Assembly (NCBI RefSeq): GCF_021190915.1
Contig: NZ_JAIOAP010000019.1
Location: 101,917 to 165,916 of the forward strand
DNA length: 64,000 nt
Direction: 5' to 3'
Source: Cohnella silvisoli
Lineage (GTDB): Bacteria; Bacillota; Bacilli; Paenibacillales; Paenibacillaceae
This document shows, piece by piece, positions 50,313 to 59,957 of this stretch. The notes under the pieces are model-generated. The model searched no databases. It was given only the letters and a program-made list of their open reading frames with translations, and had not been told where the DNA came from. Position 1 is the first letter of the stretch, and the number at the start of each line of letters is the position of its first letter. A program made the translations under genes and the position numbers.

Positions 50313-51908
50313 TTGGCGGCGCGTAAACAAACTTTCATCCAGGGTGCCATGATTCTTCTGGCGGCTGGCCTCTTAAACCGGATTCTGGGGTTTGTTCCCC
50401 GAATTGCCTTACCGCGAATGATCGGCGCAGAAGGCGTTGGACTCATTCAACTCGTGTATCCTTTCACTATCGTAATGCTGACTTTGATCGCGGGAGGCAT
50501 CCCTTTGGCCGTCGCGAAGCTGGTCGCGGAAGCGGACTCCAAAGGAGATCGGCGCGCGGTCAGCCAAATTTTACGCATAGCCGTTAGGCTTGCTTTTACG
50601 GTGAGTTTAATCGCGGCTGCCGTATGCCTCGGACTTTCAGAATGGATATCTACCCGCATCATGACGGATTCTCGGGTGCACACCGCATTCTTAACGATGA
50701 TTCCGGTGCTGCCGCTCGTTGCCGTCTCTTCCGTGTGGCGCGGCTATTTCCAAGGCAAACAAAACATGATCCCGACGGCATTGTCCCAGACGTCGGAAAC
50801 GTTGTTTCGAATCGTGTTAACGCTGTTGTTTGCCTGGATGTTTCTCCCGTATGGATTAGAACTCGCGGCCGCGGGCGCCGTTCTCGGAATGGTGGCCGGA
50901 GAATGCGCGGGATTGCTCGTACTATGGATTCAGTTCATACGCGACAGGCGCGTTCCCCATCTTCCCCCTTCTAACACCTCAGTAAATGAGACTAAGAAAT
51001 GGATGCATGCACGCGAAACGGGTTATTTGAAAAAAATACTGGACACCGCTATCCCGGTAACCGGCAGCAAGATGATCGGATCGTTGTCCTATTTGCTCGA
51101 ATCGATATTAACCGTGAGAAGTTTGACAGCGGCGGGAGTCGCCGCAGCGGGCGCAACCGCGCAATATGGCGCATTGCAGGGAATGGTCATACCGCTGCTG
51201 CTGCTTCCGGGCGCGTTAACCTACTCACTTGCCGTATCCCTTGTCCCTTCTCTGTCCGAAGCCGCTTCGCGGGGGGATTGGACAACGATCCACATTCGGT
51301 TGCATCAATCGATGAGGCTCGCTATTGTGACCGGAGCCCCCTTCGTTGTTCTGATGGGATTGCTTGCCGGTCCAATCTGTACTCTGTTATACGGAGATGA
51401 TTCGATGGCCAATATGCTGCGTTGGATGGCGCCGCTTGCCATTTTCCTCTACATGCAAGCGCCATTGCAAGCCGCTCTTCAAGCTCTGAACCGCCCAGGA
51501 ACGGCTCTCTTCAATACGTTCGCCGGAGCAGCGATCAAATTAATACTAATCGTTCAATTGGCGACCCAGCCCCAATATGGAATACTTGGAGCCGTTATCG
51601 CGATCGGCGTAAATATGGTTCTTGTCACCTTGCTGCATTGGGTCAGCGTAGCCCGCCTGACCGGATTTCGGATGCAGCCGCTCGATTTCCTTAAGGTTTC
51701 GGCGGCCATGATCGTCATGAGCGCGACCGCGCTATGGATTTGGAATTTTAATCTTCTCGCGCAAAGCAGCTTAAATTTAGCGGTCGCGAGTTTGATCGCC
51801 ATTCTCGTTTACTTGTTCCTGCTCATTTTGTTTAAGCTGATCGATCGGCACGATGTTGCCCGCGTCCCGATAGTCAGGCGCTTTTTTCATCCAAAAGCCC
51901 GACCTTAA
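50313..51908 (+). CDS. spoVB: SpoVB-family lipid flippase (MurJ/MOP superfamily)
   Basis: A 531-residue protein with 14 predicted helices. It begins AARKQTFIQGAMILLAAGLL, with NRILGFVPRIALPRMIGAEG as in SpoVB; FIWRGYFQGKQNMIPTALSQ-like stretch (VWRGYFQGKQNMIPTALSQT) is the family signature. SpoVB is needed for spore cortex, exporting lipid-linked precursors. The start is taken as TTG 50313, which follows GAAGAGGG by six bases; the frame is open to 50208 but has no site. Gene order comN-spoVB-DUF421-TIGR04086-yajC agrees with B. subtilis. Confidence 0.9.
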   Translation: MAARKQTFIQGAMILLAAGLLNRILGFVPRIALPRMIGAEGVGLIQLVYPFTIVMLTLIAGGIPLAVAKLVAEADSKGDRRAVSQILRIAVRLAFTVSLIAAAVCLGLSEWISTRIMTDSRVHTAFLTMIPVLPLVAVSSVWRGYFQGKQNMIPTALSQTSETLFRIVLTLLFAWMFLPYGLELAAAGAVLGMVAGECAGLLVLWIQFIRDRRVPHLPPSNTSVNETKKWMHARETGYLKKILDTAIPVTGSKMIGSLSYLLESILTVRSLTAAGVAAAGATAQYGALQGMVIPLLLLPGALTYSLAVSLVPSLSEAASRGDWTTIHIRLHQSMRLAIVTGAPFVVLMGLLAGPICTLLYGDDSMANMLRWMAPLAIFLYMQAPLQAALQALNRPGTALFNTFAGAAIKLILIVQLATQPQYGILGAVIAIGVNMVLVTLLHWVSVARLTGFRMQPLDFLKVSAAMIVMSATALWIWNFNLLAQSSLNLAVASLIAILVYLFLLILFKLIDRHDVARVPIVRRFFHPKARP

Positions 51909-51916
51909 GCAAACGA

Positions 51917-52636
51917 TTATTTTTTGTCTACGTAGAGCTTTCCTTTGTGATCGATGCTGCAGAAAAAAACATGCTTGAAATTTTCCACCTCGTAATTTTG
52001 CAGTTCGCTCTTGAGCCAAAAGCGGGTTTTGCCTAGCTTCTCCAAATTATCATCTTGCACTTGCCCATCCAAGATGAGGGCCATTGGAAGCAGCTCGTAT
52101 CGAATCTTTGAACTAATATCGGACTTATCGAATAGCTGCTCATCGGAGTTGTTGCTTTTACCGGTTCCTTCCCCATTATTTTTTACGTTTTCTTTCATAA
52201 TGACGGATAACTTACCTGTAGATTCTAATACTGCCAGCTCCACTTTTTCGATTTCCGTCACCTGATTGTCTCGAAGCTGAAGCATTAAATCATCCAGATT
52301 ATATCTTTGCTTGCGCATTTCCTCACGATTCAAATGACCATCGCGGATAAGGACACTAGGCTTACCATCGAACAGCATTCGCACTTTCCGGCTCTTCAAA
52401 GAGAAGAACGAAATGCCGATCTGGACGATGACTAGAAGCAATATCGGCGCTACCGCAAGAAACAATGACTTTTCCGTCGTTTCGATGACAATTACGGCGA
52501 TTTCCGCAATCATAATGGAAATGACCAAGTCAAAAACCGATAGCTTGCCGATTTCGCGCTTGCCCATCAATCGCATGATCAGGAAAATGAAGAAATACAT
52601 GAATGTTGTCCTAAGGAGGACCACTGTCAGTTCCAT
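51917..52636 (-). CDS. DUF421 membrane protein (YetF/YrbG type)
   Basis: A 239-residue protein with three N-terminal helices (ELTVVLLRTTFMYFFIFLIM, LMGKREIGKLSVFDLVISIM) and a cytosolic YetF-like domain (RKVRMLFDGKPSVLIRDGHL, NREEMRKQRYNLDDLMLQLR). B. subtilis YrbG lies at the same locus. The ATG at 52636 follows GGAGGGG. DUF421 proteins have been linked to spore germination and stress but lack a firm biochemical role. Confidence 0.9.
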   Translation of the reverse strand: MELTVVLLRTTFMYFFIFLIMRLMGKREIGKLSVFDLVISIMIAEIAVIVIETTEKSLFLAVAPILLLVIVQIGISFFSLKSRKVRMLFDGKPSVLIRDGHLNREEMRKQRYNLDDLMLQLRDNQVTEIEKVELAVLESTGKLSVIMKENVKNNGEGTGKSNNSDEQLFDKSDISSKIRYELLPMALILDGQVQDDNLEKLGKTRFWLKSELQNYEVENFKHVFFCSIDHKGKLYVDKK

Positions 52637-52860
52637 GATATCCCCTCCATATCGGTTTGCCGAGTAATTGCTGATTGTTAAGGGCGCTTCCGTCAATAGT
52701 GTCACCGCGTACCCAAATGCTCATTCCGGTCAATCGCACGGAAAATATGGTAAATCGCTTTAATGTCCAAATGGACCCGTTTCAAACTAGCCTGTACTAG
52801 GTTCCGGCGCATCGCCATAAACTGATACAAATGAGTTATTCCAAAGGAGCGTGATGTTTC

Positions 52861-53259
52861 ATGAGTTCTTTGTCTCGGGTGTTCGGATTACGTAATGCAT
52901 CACCTGTTGCTTCCGGTTTGTATTGGTCGGGTATATGGCTTGCTATCGGAGCGATCGTACTGTCTATTCTGTTAATGGGCTCCTCGTTGAGCGAAGCCAA
53001 TATGCTGCCATGGGTTTTCGGGGTACACGGATGCGCTTCGCTTGCTGGAGGGTTTGTATCGGCGAAACGGTCAGGAAGGCGCGGATGGTATTTCGGAATG
53101 GCAAACGGCTTATTATATACGCTCCTTTTGCTAATTATCAGCTTTCTTGCAACCGATGCCAGCTGGACAATGACGGTGCCGGTTTTATTAGCGGTGACAT
53201 GCTTAACAGGCGCATTCGGTGGAATGCTAGGTGTTAATGCCGGCTCGACAGCAAGATGA
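52861..53259 (+). CDS. TIGR04086 family four-helix membrane protein (YrzE-like)
   Basis: A 132-residue protein with four hydrophobic helices and the conserved GCASLAGGFVSAKRSGRRGW loop of TIGR04086. B. subtilis yrzE has the same place between spoVB/yrbG and yajC. ATG follows AAAGGAG by nine bases. Function unknown. Confidence 0.8.
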   Translation: MSSLSRVFGLRNASPVASGLYWSGIWLAIGAIVLSILLMGSSLSEANMLPWVFGVHGCASLAGGFVSAKRSGRRGWYFGMANGLLYTLLLLIISFLATDASWTMTVPVLLAVTCLTGAFGGMLGVNAGSTAR

Positions 53260-53333
53260 AGAGATTAGCGCATCGATAATGTGCTATAATGAGTCGGTGC
53301 TTTAAACATCGAGAGGAATTCGGGGGGCGCGTC

Positions 53334-54185
53334 ATGATTTTGTTTCAAAGCATGTCTTCCGTGACGATCTGTTCGATCGTTACAGTCGCGATCCTGATTA
53401 CGTTAGGCACGGGGCGTCAACCTCTCGCTGCCGCTTATTCTTTTATCAAATCGTTAGTCGTATCCCGCAAGTATTTGCTATTCTTCATTGCCGTATTGGC
53501 CATAATGGTGATTAACAAATATGAACTCAAAATGGAACAATGGCTGAACATTTCCTATGATTTAACGCCTGCTCTGAGCGGTTGGGAAGGGACTTGGCCC
53601 GCATGGCTGCAGACGACCTTCCATTCCAATATATTGACAGCTGTTTGCGCTTTTTTCTATCTTGTCGTTTTTCAGTCGGTCATGATCGCATCCTTGGCGA
53701 TTTATACCCATAAGCGGGACATGAAGCTGTATTATGCTTTTTGCATCGCGTTGCTGATCAATTATTTCCTGGCCGTTCCTTTTTACTTATTCGTCCCCGT
53801 TAACGAAGTTTGGTTCGTCCATTCACAGGTTAAATTTCTAATGTTAGATGCGTTCCCGACATTCGAAAAGGATTATCGCTCGCTTTCAGGCATAAACAAC
53901 TGTTTCCCCAGCCTGCACACCTCCATATCCGTTACGATGGCTTTGCTTGCAAGCCGCTCCGGAATTCGTCGCTGGTCGATATTCGCATGGAGCAATGCCG
54001 TCATCATCATTTTCTCGATCTTTTATTTGGGTATCCACTGGTTTACCGACATGGTCGCCGGCGTTGCGCTTGCGCTATTCGCCGTAACCGTCGGACTCAA
54101 GGTTGGCGAATGGGCAGAACGGTCCTCCAAGATTGGCCAACTCTCAAGAACCAAACTAAAAGCTTCGCGACCCGTCGGTTCTTGA
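53334..54185 (+). CDS. PAP2-type inositolphosphotransferase-like membrane protein
   Basis: A 283-residue protein with six or so helices. Phosphatase motif 2 is GINNCFPSLHTSISVTM (S-x-H) and motif 3 is LGIHWFTDMVAGVALAL (H-x3-D); motif 1 (K-x6-R-P) is not evident. This pattern fits the PAP2_3 (Aur1/Ipt1-like) branch, which moves phosphoryl-lipid groups. ATG at 53334 follows GGGGGG; the frame is open upstream. B. subtilis has no such gene here. Confidence 0.8.
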   Translation: MILFQSMSSVTICSIVTVAILITLGTGRQPLAAAYSFIKSLVVSRKYLLFFIAVLAIMVINKYELKMEQWLNISYDLTPALSGWEGTWPAWLQTTFHSNILTAVCAFFYLVVFQSVMIASLAIYTHKRDMKLYYAFCIALLINYFLAVPFYLFVPVNEVWFVHSQVKFLMLDAFPTFEKDYRSLSGINNCFPSLHTSISVTMALLASRSGIRRWSIFAWSNAVIIIFSIFYLGIHWFTDMVAGVALALFAVTVGLKVGEWAERSSKIGQLSRTKLKASRPVGS

Positions 54186-54193
54186 TAACGTGC

Positions 54194-54241
54194 AAAAAAG
54201 CCTCGCTGCTCTGGATCTATGTCCGGGCGGCGAGGCTTTTT
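54194..54241. terminator. Bidirectional terminator between PAP2 and yajC
   Basis: AAAAAAGCCTCGC pairs with GCGAGGCTTTTT, extended by GC/GC pairs, between convergent genes. Confidence 0.85.
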
Positions 54242-54248
54242 CATTTTA

Positions 54249-54524
54249 TTACTCTTCGCTCTTCGGTTCGTTGGAACGAGCCGATACGTTGTTAATGGAA
54301 GAACGGTCGAACGTTAACTTCGTAACATCGTTGACTTTAAGCACTACTGTGTCATCGGAAATTTCCGCGATCGTCCCATGCAAACCGCCAACCGTTACTA
54401 CTTTATCGCCTTTGCTCAAAGCGCTAAGCATGGAGGTCCGTTGACGTTGTTTCTTTTGCTGCGGACGAATCAGCAGGAAATAAAAAATAGCAAACATCAG
54501 TATAAAAGGCGCTACTGACCACAT
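54249..54524 (-). CDS. yajC: Preprotein translocase accessory protein YajC
   Basis: A 91-residue protein: one N-terminal helix (FILMFAIFYFLLIRPQQKKQ) and the YajC cytosolic part (LSKGDKVVTVGGLHGTIAEI). It associates with SecDF. It is the last gene of the minus-strand ruv-queA-tgt transcript. Confidence 0.92.
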   Translation of the reverse strand: MWSVAPFILMFAIFYFLLIRPQQKKQRQRTSMLSALSKGDKVVTVGGLHGTIAEISDDTVVLKVNDVTKLTFDRSSINNVSARSNEPKSEE

Positions 54525-54541
54525 CTGTATTCCCCCCTCTC

Positions 54542-55675
54542 TTAAAAACCGCTATCGTTGCCTGACATTCCGTATTTCTCGAAAAATTGGTCACGGAAAG
54601 TTCCCAGCCTGTCTTCCCGAATCGCCTCGCGAACCTGTGCCATCAGATTGACCAAAAAATGCAGGTTATGTATGGTAGTTAGGCGCAGCCCGAACATTTC
54701 GTCGGCTTTAATCAGGTGGCGAATATAAGCTCGGGAATAATTCTGGCATGCGTAACAATTGCATTCCGGATCCAAAGGACCGAAATCGCTGGTGTACTTG
54801 GCGTTGCGGACGACTACGCGGCCTTGGCTGGTCATTAGCGTTCCATTGCGGGCAATCCGCGTTGGCAGCACGCAGTCGAACATGTCCACGCCGCGAATGC
54901 TTCCGTCCAAGAGAGCATCCGGCGAACCGACTCCCATTAAATACCGGGGTTTGTCGGCGGGCAGTAAATGTATCGTCTCTTCCAACATTTCGTACATGAG
55001 CGGTTTGGGCTCGCCCACGCTCAGTCCACCCATAGCATACCCCGGAAAATCCAGGGAAGTCAAATCCCGTGCGCTCTGCTGACGCAAATCCTTATGCATC
55101 CCGCCCTGCACGATGCCAAACAAAGCTTGGTCACCGGGACGACCATGTGCCTTCAAGCATCTTTCCGCCCAGCGGCTTGTCCGATCGGTCGATTGCTTCA
55201 CGTATTCATACTCAGCGGGATAAGGCGGGCACTCATCGAATGCCATAATGATATCGGCGCCGAGCGCATTCTGCACATGGGTAGCGCTCTCCGGCGTTAG
55301 AGAAAGCTTATCCCCGTTAATATGGGAACGGAACTCAACGCCTTGCTCGGTGATTTTGCGCATCTCGCTTAAGGAGAACACTTGAAACCCGCCGCTATCG
55401 GTTAAGATGGGGCGATCCCAGTTCATGAACTTATGCAGCCCGCCGGCTTCCTTTACTAGCTCGTGCCCAGGCCGAAGAAATAGATGATAGGTGTTGCTGA
55501 GAATAATTTGCGCGTTTAGTGATTTCAGTTCCTCGGGGCTCATTCCCTTTACGGAAGCTTGAGTGCCAACCGGCATGAAGGTAGGCGTGTCGATGATCCC
55601 ATGCGGCGTATGGAGTCTGCCAAGTCTTGCGCCGGTTTGGGCACAGATTTTGATTAATTCGTATTTCACTGCCAT
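54542..55675 (-). CDS. tgt: tRNA-guanine transglycosylase
   Basis: A 377-residue enzyme exchanging guanine-34 for preQ1 in GUN tRNAs. Signatures: DTPTFMPVGTQASVKGMSPE, active DSGGFQVFSLSEM, FDECPPYPAEYEYVKQS, GGLSVGEPK, nucleophile region VDMFDCVLPTRIARNGTLMT, and zinc ligands CNCYACQNYSRAYIRHL. Follows queA by 27 bases. I found no preQ1 riboswitch nearby. Confidence 0.97.
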   Translation of the reverse strand: MAVKYELIKICAQTGARLGRLHTPHGIIDTPTFMPVGTQASVKGMSPEELKSLNAQIILSNTYHLFLRPGHELVKEAGGLHKFMNWDRPILTDSGGFQVFSLSEMRKITEQGVEFRSHINGDKLSLTPESATHVQNALGADIIMAFDECPPYPAEYEYVKQSTDRTSRWAERCLKAHGRPGDQALFGIVQGGMHKDLRQQSARDLTSLDFPGYAMGGLSVGEPKPLMYEMLEETIHLLPADKPRYLMGVGSPDALLDGSIRGVDMFDCVLPTRIARNGTLMTSQGRVVVRNAKYTSDFGPLDPECNCYACQNYSRAYIRHLIKADEMFGLRLTTIHNLHFLVNLMAQVREAIREDRLGTFRDQFFEKYGMSGNDSGF

Positions 55676-55702
55676 TTCGGGGAAATTCCTCTCTGATTTA
55701 AC

Positions 55703-56752
55703 CTAAGTAATAAACATCGCGTCGCCAAAGCTGAAGAAGCGGTATTCATGATTAACTGCTTCCTTGTAAGCGTTCAGAACGTTCTCGCGTCCAGCAAGGG
55801 CGCTGACTAGCATGACTAAAGTCGAACGAGGAAGATGGAAGTTTGTTAATAGGGCGTCAACCATCGTGAATTTATAGCCTGTATAAATAAAAATGTCGGT
55901 CCATCCGCTGCACGATTGTATCGGATGACCTTGGTACCGCTGGCCTATTGTTTCAAGGGTACGGGCGGAAGTCGTTCCAACGGCGACGATCCTGCCGCCT
56001 CTGGCTTTGGCCTCATTCAGCAGCATCGCGCTCTCTTCGCTTACCGAGTACCACTCCGCGTGCATCTCATGCTCTTCAATCGTGTCTACGGAAACAGGTC
56101 GGAACGTTCCAAGACCGACGTGTAACGTAATCGGGCAAATTTGGACGCCTTTGGATTGCAATTGCTCCAGAAAAGGCTCCGTGAAATGCAAGCCTGCCGT
56201 CGGAGCGGCTGCTGAGCCCTCGTTCCGCGAATAGACGGTTTGATAGCGCTCGCGGTCGGACAAATGTTCTTTAATATATGGAGGCAGCGGCATCTGGCCG
56301 AGCTGGTCCAGCAATTCGTTGAATATCCCTTCGTATTCGAAACGGATAACTCGTGCGCCCATTTCTCCTTCTTCTTCTACGGTCGCGGATAGCAAAGGGT
56401 CTCGTTTATTTTCCGAAATTCCAAAACTAAGCTTTGCGCCTTTGTGAATCTTCTTGCCGGGACGAACTAAAGCTTCCCACCGATCGCCTTCCATTCGTTT
56501 GAGCAGCAGCAATTCGATCTTCGCGCCCGTATCCGCTTTAACTCCGAACAGACGTGCCGGGAGCACCCTCGTGTCATTCAACACAAGCGTATCTCCCGGC
56601 TTCAAATATTCGGCCAGATCGGTGAAGGACCTGTGCTCGATATTCCCATTCCAGCTATGCAGCACTAGAAGTCTGGATGACGTTCGCTCCAGCAGCGGGG
56701 TTTGGGCAATCAATGTTTCTGGTAATTCGAAATCGTAGTCGCTGACATTCAT
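55703..56752 (-). CDS. queA: S-adenosylmethionine:tRNA ribosyltransferase-isomerase QueA
   Basis: A 349-residue enzyme making epoxyqueuosine from preQ1-tRNA and SAM. Hallmarks: YDFELPETLIAQTPLLERTS, FADL-like stretch with GDTLVLNDTRVLPARLFG, GSAAAPTAGLHFTE, LHVGLGTFRPVSVD and TNFHLPRSTLVMLVSA. The ATG overlaps the stop of the SpoIID/LytB gene by four bases. Confidence 0.97.
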   Translation of the reverse strand: MNVSDYDFELPETLIAQTPLLERTSSRLLVLHSWNGNIEHRSFTDLAEYLKPGDTLVLNDTRVLPARLFGVKADTGAKIELLLLKRMEGDRWEALVRPGKKIHKGAKLSFGISENKRDPLLSATVEEEGEMGARVIRFEYEGIFNELLDQLGQMPLPPYIKEHLSDRERYQTVYSRNEGSAAAPTAGLHFTEPFLEQLQSKGVQICPITLHVGLGTFRPVSVDTIEEHEMHAEWYSVSEESAMLLNEAKARGGRIVAVGTTSARTLETIGQRYQGHPIQSCSGWTDIFIYTGYKFTMVDALLTNFHLPRSTLVMLVSALAGRENVLNAYKEAVNHEYRFFSFGDAMFIT

Positions 56753-58887
56753 GTTCTGGCATCCTTTTCAATCGTCACGTTCTTATAATAGTATTTCAGG
56801 ATATATTGGTAGTCATACCCTTGTTCCGCTAACGCTCTTGCACCCCACTGAGACATTCCGCCCCCATGCCCGTTGCCTTTGCCCGAGAAAATAAACTGAG
56901 GTGAAGTCGTTGCTGCACGTAGGTTACCTTTGCCATCCATAATATACACTTTCTGATCCGTTAACGCGCGAGTTTCCCCGCCGCTCCCGATAACTTGAAG
57001 AGTTCCGCCCTGACTAGGCATTTCTCTTGAATTCCCGCTCCCATCAAGCACCGTGTAACGGCCGGTCTCGTCGATCTGGAATAACGTGCTTTGCAGCCCA
57101 TTGAGCGCTCCGCGCAAATTGTCGGGAACTCCTACATTAACCGGAATTCCATTTGCTTTTATTTCCGTCGCTCGACCGGAAGGACCTCGCTTGGAAACTT
57201 CCAATGTCAGCAAGGGCCCGGTTATTGGAGTTTTTGCTCGTTTGTTTAAGGCGGTTAACAGCTGTTCCGGCGTCATTGGTGCTTTCACCCATGTGAAATC
57301 CGTGTTCTCCCCCACTTTATTGAGCTGTATAACAATCGTTCCGGAGCCAACGCGAGCGATCGGTTCAACCGTTGAAACGATTCTCGGTTCCGAGCGCACG
57401 GCTGTTCCCTCGGAAATTACATTTAGCAACTTCGCCCCGGAAGAATGCGTCTGCCCGCTATCGGCAAGCAAATCGTCCCTAATGTATCCGGTTTGCCCCG
57501 ACGGCAGAGCTACATAGTACCAATCACGTTTGTCCGTCTGCGCTACGGAGTCCGGACTTTGAACATTGGTTGCCAAGAACGAGTTATCTCCGCCCCATAT
57601 TTCGAGCGTATTGTCGGCGGTCACACCGCCTGCGTTGGACGAGAATACCGCGTTAATAACCTTCCCCCCGAGAGTCAGCACTTCTCGGGCCGTTTGCGTG
57701 ACGCCGGCCGTCGCGTTTGCGTTCTCCGAACCGATTCCGTAATACGCTTGACTGTTCGTCGTATCTACGACATGCGCAATTTGGAAGCCAAGGCCTGTTG
57801 ACAGCGCATAAGAGCGCGCGGCTACCGCCTGTGCCTTCTGCGCTTCGATCGGCCAGCTCGAGCTCACCTCGGTGCCGACGACGGAATATAAATACTGTTC
57901 GAAATTGACGTCGTTAACGACAGCGAGCGTTTGGTTCAGTACGCTCATTTCCATGCTGCCCCGGTAAGTCCGCTTACTCCGTTCAATGACTTGGATGCCG
58001 CCAGCTCCTTCCGGATCCGCCCTGAGGACGGCTCCCGCGCCTGACGGAATGGCGTAAAGCGATACCGGTTTATTAGCGCTGCCGTTATAGGTCATATCCG
58101 TTCGAACTACCGCGTAAGGCTCCCCGGCCGCGGGTATGCGTACATTCATTCCTCCCGCTGACGTAGCCGCTTCTTGGACTGCGGTTAGCGTTGTGGCGTC
58201 TTTCTCTTGCCCGATTCTAACGACATAGTTAAGCGCGCCGTCTTTAGGCTTGAGGGCTACGTATGCATCCAAACCCGCATTCCCGATCATGTCGGCTGCT
58301 GCAGATGCTTCGGCGGCACTAGCGTATGGACCCGTTTCAACTGACCAAGGTCCTAGCACGCGTGCGCTAACCAAGCTTTGAATTCCGGTGGCGACTCCTG
58401 CGTTCGTCCACTTAGCTAGGGCGGAAGAGGCACCTGCAACGCTAGAGTACACCCCTTCCGTCACTTGATATACCGTTTTACCGGACTTGGTCAGTTGCGT
58501 GACGAAAGCTGCCGACGAAGAAGCCTGTACCTTTTTAAGGACGATAATGGCTGCATTAAGATCAGTCGTCTCCAAGAGCAGTGCGCGATATCCGTCCACC
58601 GCGAATCTTACGCCTTGACCCGCAGGTACGGAACCTACAGGAAAGCTTGCTTGCGGGTCTTTCCAAGAGAGCTTTATTCCGCCCGCGGATTGCAAAGTCG
58701 CAATGGAGGTAATCGACTGGTACTTGTTCGTACCCAGATTAACGTACAATGCAACGCGAATATTGTCTGGCACACTGATGGCAGCATGGACAGTCATCCG
58801 GGTGGAACTCGATACGACTGCCGCTAACAATAAAACAAGCAAAATCAGCCTGGAATAAGAGCGTTTCGCATTTAGATTTCGGATCAT
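56749..58887 (-). CDS. SpoIID/LytB domain protein with SPOR-like repeats
   Basis: A 712-residue exported protein. Signal anchor at residues 12-35; two SPOR-like segments (about 105-170 and 190-255) of peptidoglycan-binding type; SpoIID domain from about 315 (VVGTEVSSSWPIEAQKAQAV, AARSYAL) to the C-terminal GNGHGGGMSQWGARALAEQG. SpoIID is a lytic transglycosylase in engulfment; the catalytic Glu equivalent is likely in VGTEVSSSWP. A SH3-like stretch (DWYYVALPSGQTGYIRDDLL) is inserted. ATG at 58887 is seven bases after GGAGGA. This locus holds yrzS in B. subtilis; a large SpoIID/LytB protein between queA and ruvB is usual for Paenibacillaceae. Confidence 0.9.
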   Translation of the reverse strand: MIRNLNAKRSYSRLILLVLLLAAVVSSSTRMTVHAAISVPDNIRVALYVNLGTNKYQSITSIATLQSAGGIKLSWKDPQASFPVGSVPAGQGVRFAVDGYRALLLETTDLNAAIIVLKKVQASSSAAFVTQLTKSGKTVYQVTEGVYSSVAGASSALAKWTNAGVATGIQSLVSARVLGPWSVETGPYASAAEASAAADMIGNAGLDAYVALKPKDGALNYVVRIGQEKDATTLTAVQEAATSAGGMNVRIPAAGEPYAVVRTDMTYNGSANKPVSLYAIPSGAGAVLRADPEGAGGIQVIERSKRTYRGSMEMSVLNQTLAVVNDVNFEQYLYSVVGTEVSSSWPIEAQKAQAVAARSYALSTGLGFQIAHVVDTTNSQAYYGIGSENANATAGVTQTAREVLTLGGKVINAVFSSNAGGVTADNTLEIWGGDNSFLATNVQSPDSVAQTDKRDWYYVALPSGQTGYIRDDLLADSGQTHSSGAKLLNVISEGTAVRSEPRIVSTVEPIARVGSGTIVIQLNKVGENTDFTWVKAPMTPEQLLTALNKRAKTPITGPLLTLEVSKRGPSGRATEIKANGIPVNVGVPDNLRGALNGLQSTLFQIDETGRYTVLDGSGNSREMPSQGGTLQVIGSGGETRALTDQKVYIMDGKGNLRAATTSPQFIFSGKGNGHGGGMSQWGARALAEQGYDYQYILKYYYKNVTIEKDART

Positions 58888-58918
58888 CCAATTCTCCTCC
58901 GTCATGTTGCTCGATTTA

Positions 58919-59929
58919 TCAACTATTAAGCTCAGGAACGGGCAACCCTAAGTGTCGATATGCAGCCGCGGTCACAATTCTGCCGCGCGGCGTACGTTGC
59001 AGAAATCCGATTTGCATCAAATACGGCTCGTACACATCTTCGATCGTTTGGCTTTCTTCCCCGATGGAAGCGGCAATCGTATCCAAACCAACCGGCCTGC
59101 CTCCGTAATTCTGGATCATGGAACGAAGCATTTTATGATCGATGCTGTCAAGCCCCATCGGATCGACTTGAATTTTTTCCAACGCATCGTGAGCGACGGC
59201 ATCGGTAATAATACCGTCTCCTCTAACTTGGGCATGATCGCGTACCCGCTTCAGCAACCGATTGGCTATCCTTGGCGTTCCCCGCGCGCGTCTGGCGATT
59301 TCTCTCGAGGCTTCCCCAACCATCCCGACTCCGAAAATTTCCGCGGTTCGCGTAACGATATACGACAACTCGTCTTCCGTATAAAATTCCAACCGGCTTA
59401 CGACCCCGAAGCGATCCCGTAAAGGCGCCGACAATAATCCAGCTCTTGTGGTCGCCCCGATTAAAGTAAACTTCGGCAAGTCCAGGCGAACGGAACGCGC
59501 GCTCGGACCTTTGCCGATGATGAAATCCAAGGCGAAATCCTCCATCGCAGGATATAGCACTTCCTCAACCGTTCGGTGAAGCCGGTGAATCTCGTCGATA
59601 AAAAGAACATCGTTCTCTTGGAGGTTAGTCAGTATTGCTGCCAGATCCCCGGGACGTTCAATAGCAGGACCGCTTGTCGTGCGAATGTTAACGCCGAGCT
59701 CGTTGGCGATAATGTTCGATAACGTCGTTTTCCCCAATCCCGGGGGACCGTACAGAAGTACGTGATCGAGCGGCTCGCGCCGCATCTTGGCAGCTTCTAT
59801 GTATACTTTCAAATTGTCCTTCACTTGCGCTTGGCCTATGTATTCCGCCAAATAACGAGGTCGCAAGCTGTACTCCACCGCTTGATCTTCCATCATTAAA
59901 TGCGCGGTAACGATTCGGTCTTCTTCCAA
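58919..59929 (-). CDS. ruvB: Holliday junction branch migration helicase RuvB
   Basis: A 336-residue AAA+ motor. YIGQAQVKDNLKVYIEAAKM, Walker A YGPPGLGKTTLSNIIANELG, Walker B FIDEIHRL, sensor 1 GATTRAGLLSAPLRDRFGVV, and the winged-helix end (MQIGFLQRTPRGRIVTAAAY). It works with RuvA, whose gene ends 28 bases upstream. Confidence 0.97.
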   Translation of the reverse strand: MEEDRIVTAHLMMEDQAVEYSLRPRYLAEYIGQAQVKDNLKVYIEAAKMRREPLDHVLLYGPPGLGKTTLSNIIANELGVNIRTTSGPAIERPGDLAAILTNLQENDVLFIDEIHRLHRTVEEVLYPAMEDFALDFIIGKGPSARSVRLDLPKFTLIGATTRAGLLSAPLRDRFGVVSRLEFYTEDELSYIVTRTAEIFGVGMVGEASREIARRARGTPRIANRLLKRVRDHAQVRGDGIITDAVAHDALEKIQVDPMGLDSIDHKMLRSMIQNYGGRPVGLDTIAASIGEESQTIEDVYEPYLMQIGFLQRTPRGRIVTAAAYRHLGLPVPELNS

Positions 59930-59957
59930 TGCTGCGGCCTCCTCTCGCGCTTGCTAA

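Noticed and set aside
54525..56760. preQ1 riboswitch near tgt and queA
   Set aside because: The genes are tightly packed within an operon and no compact preQ1 aptamer was seen.
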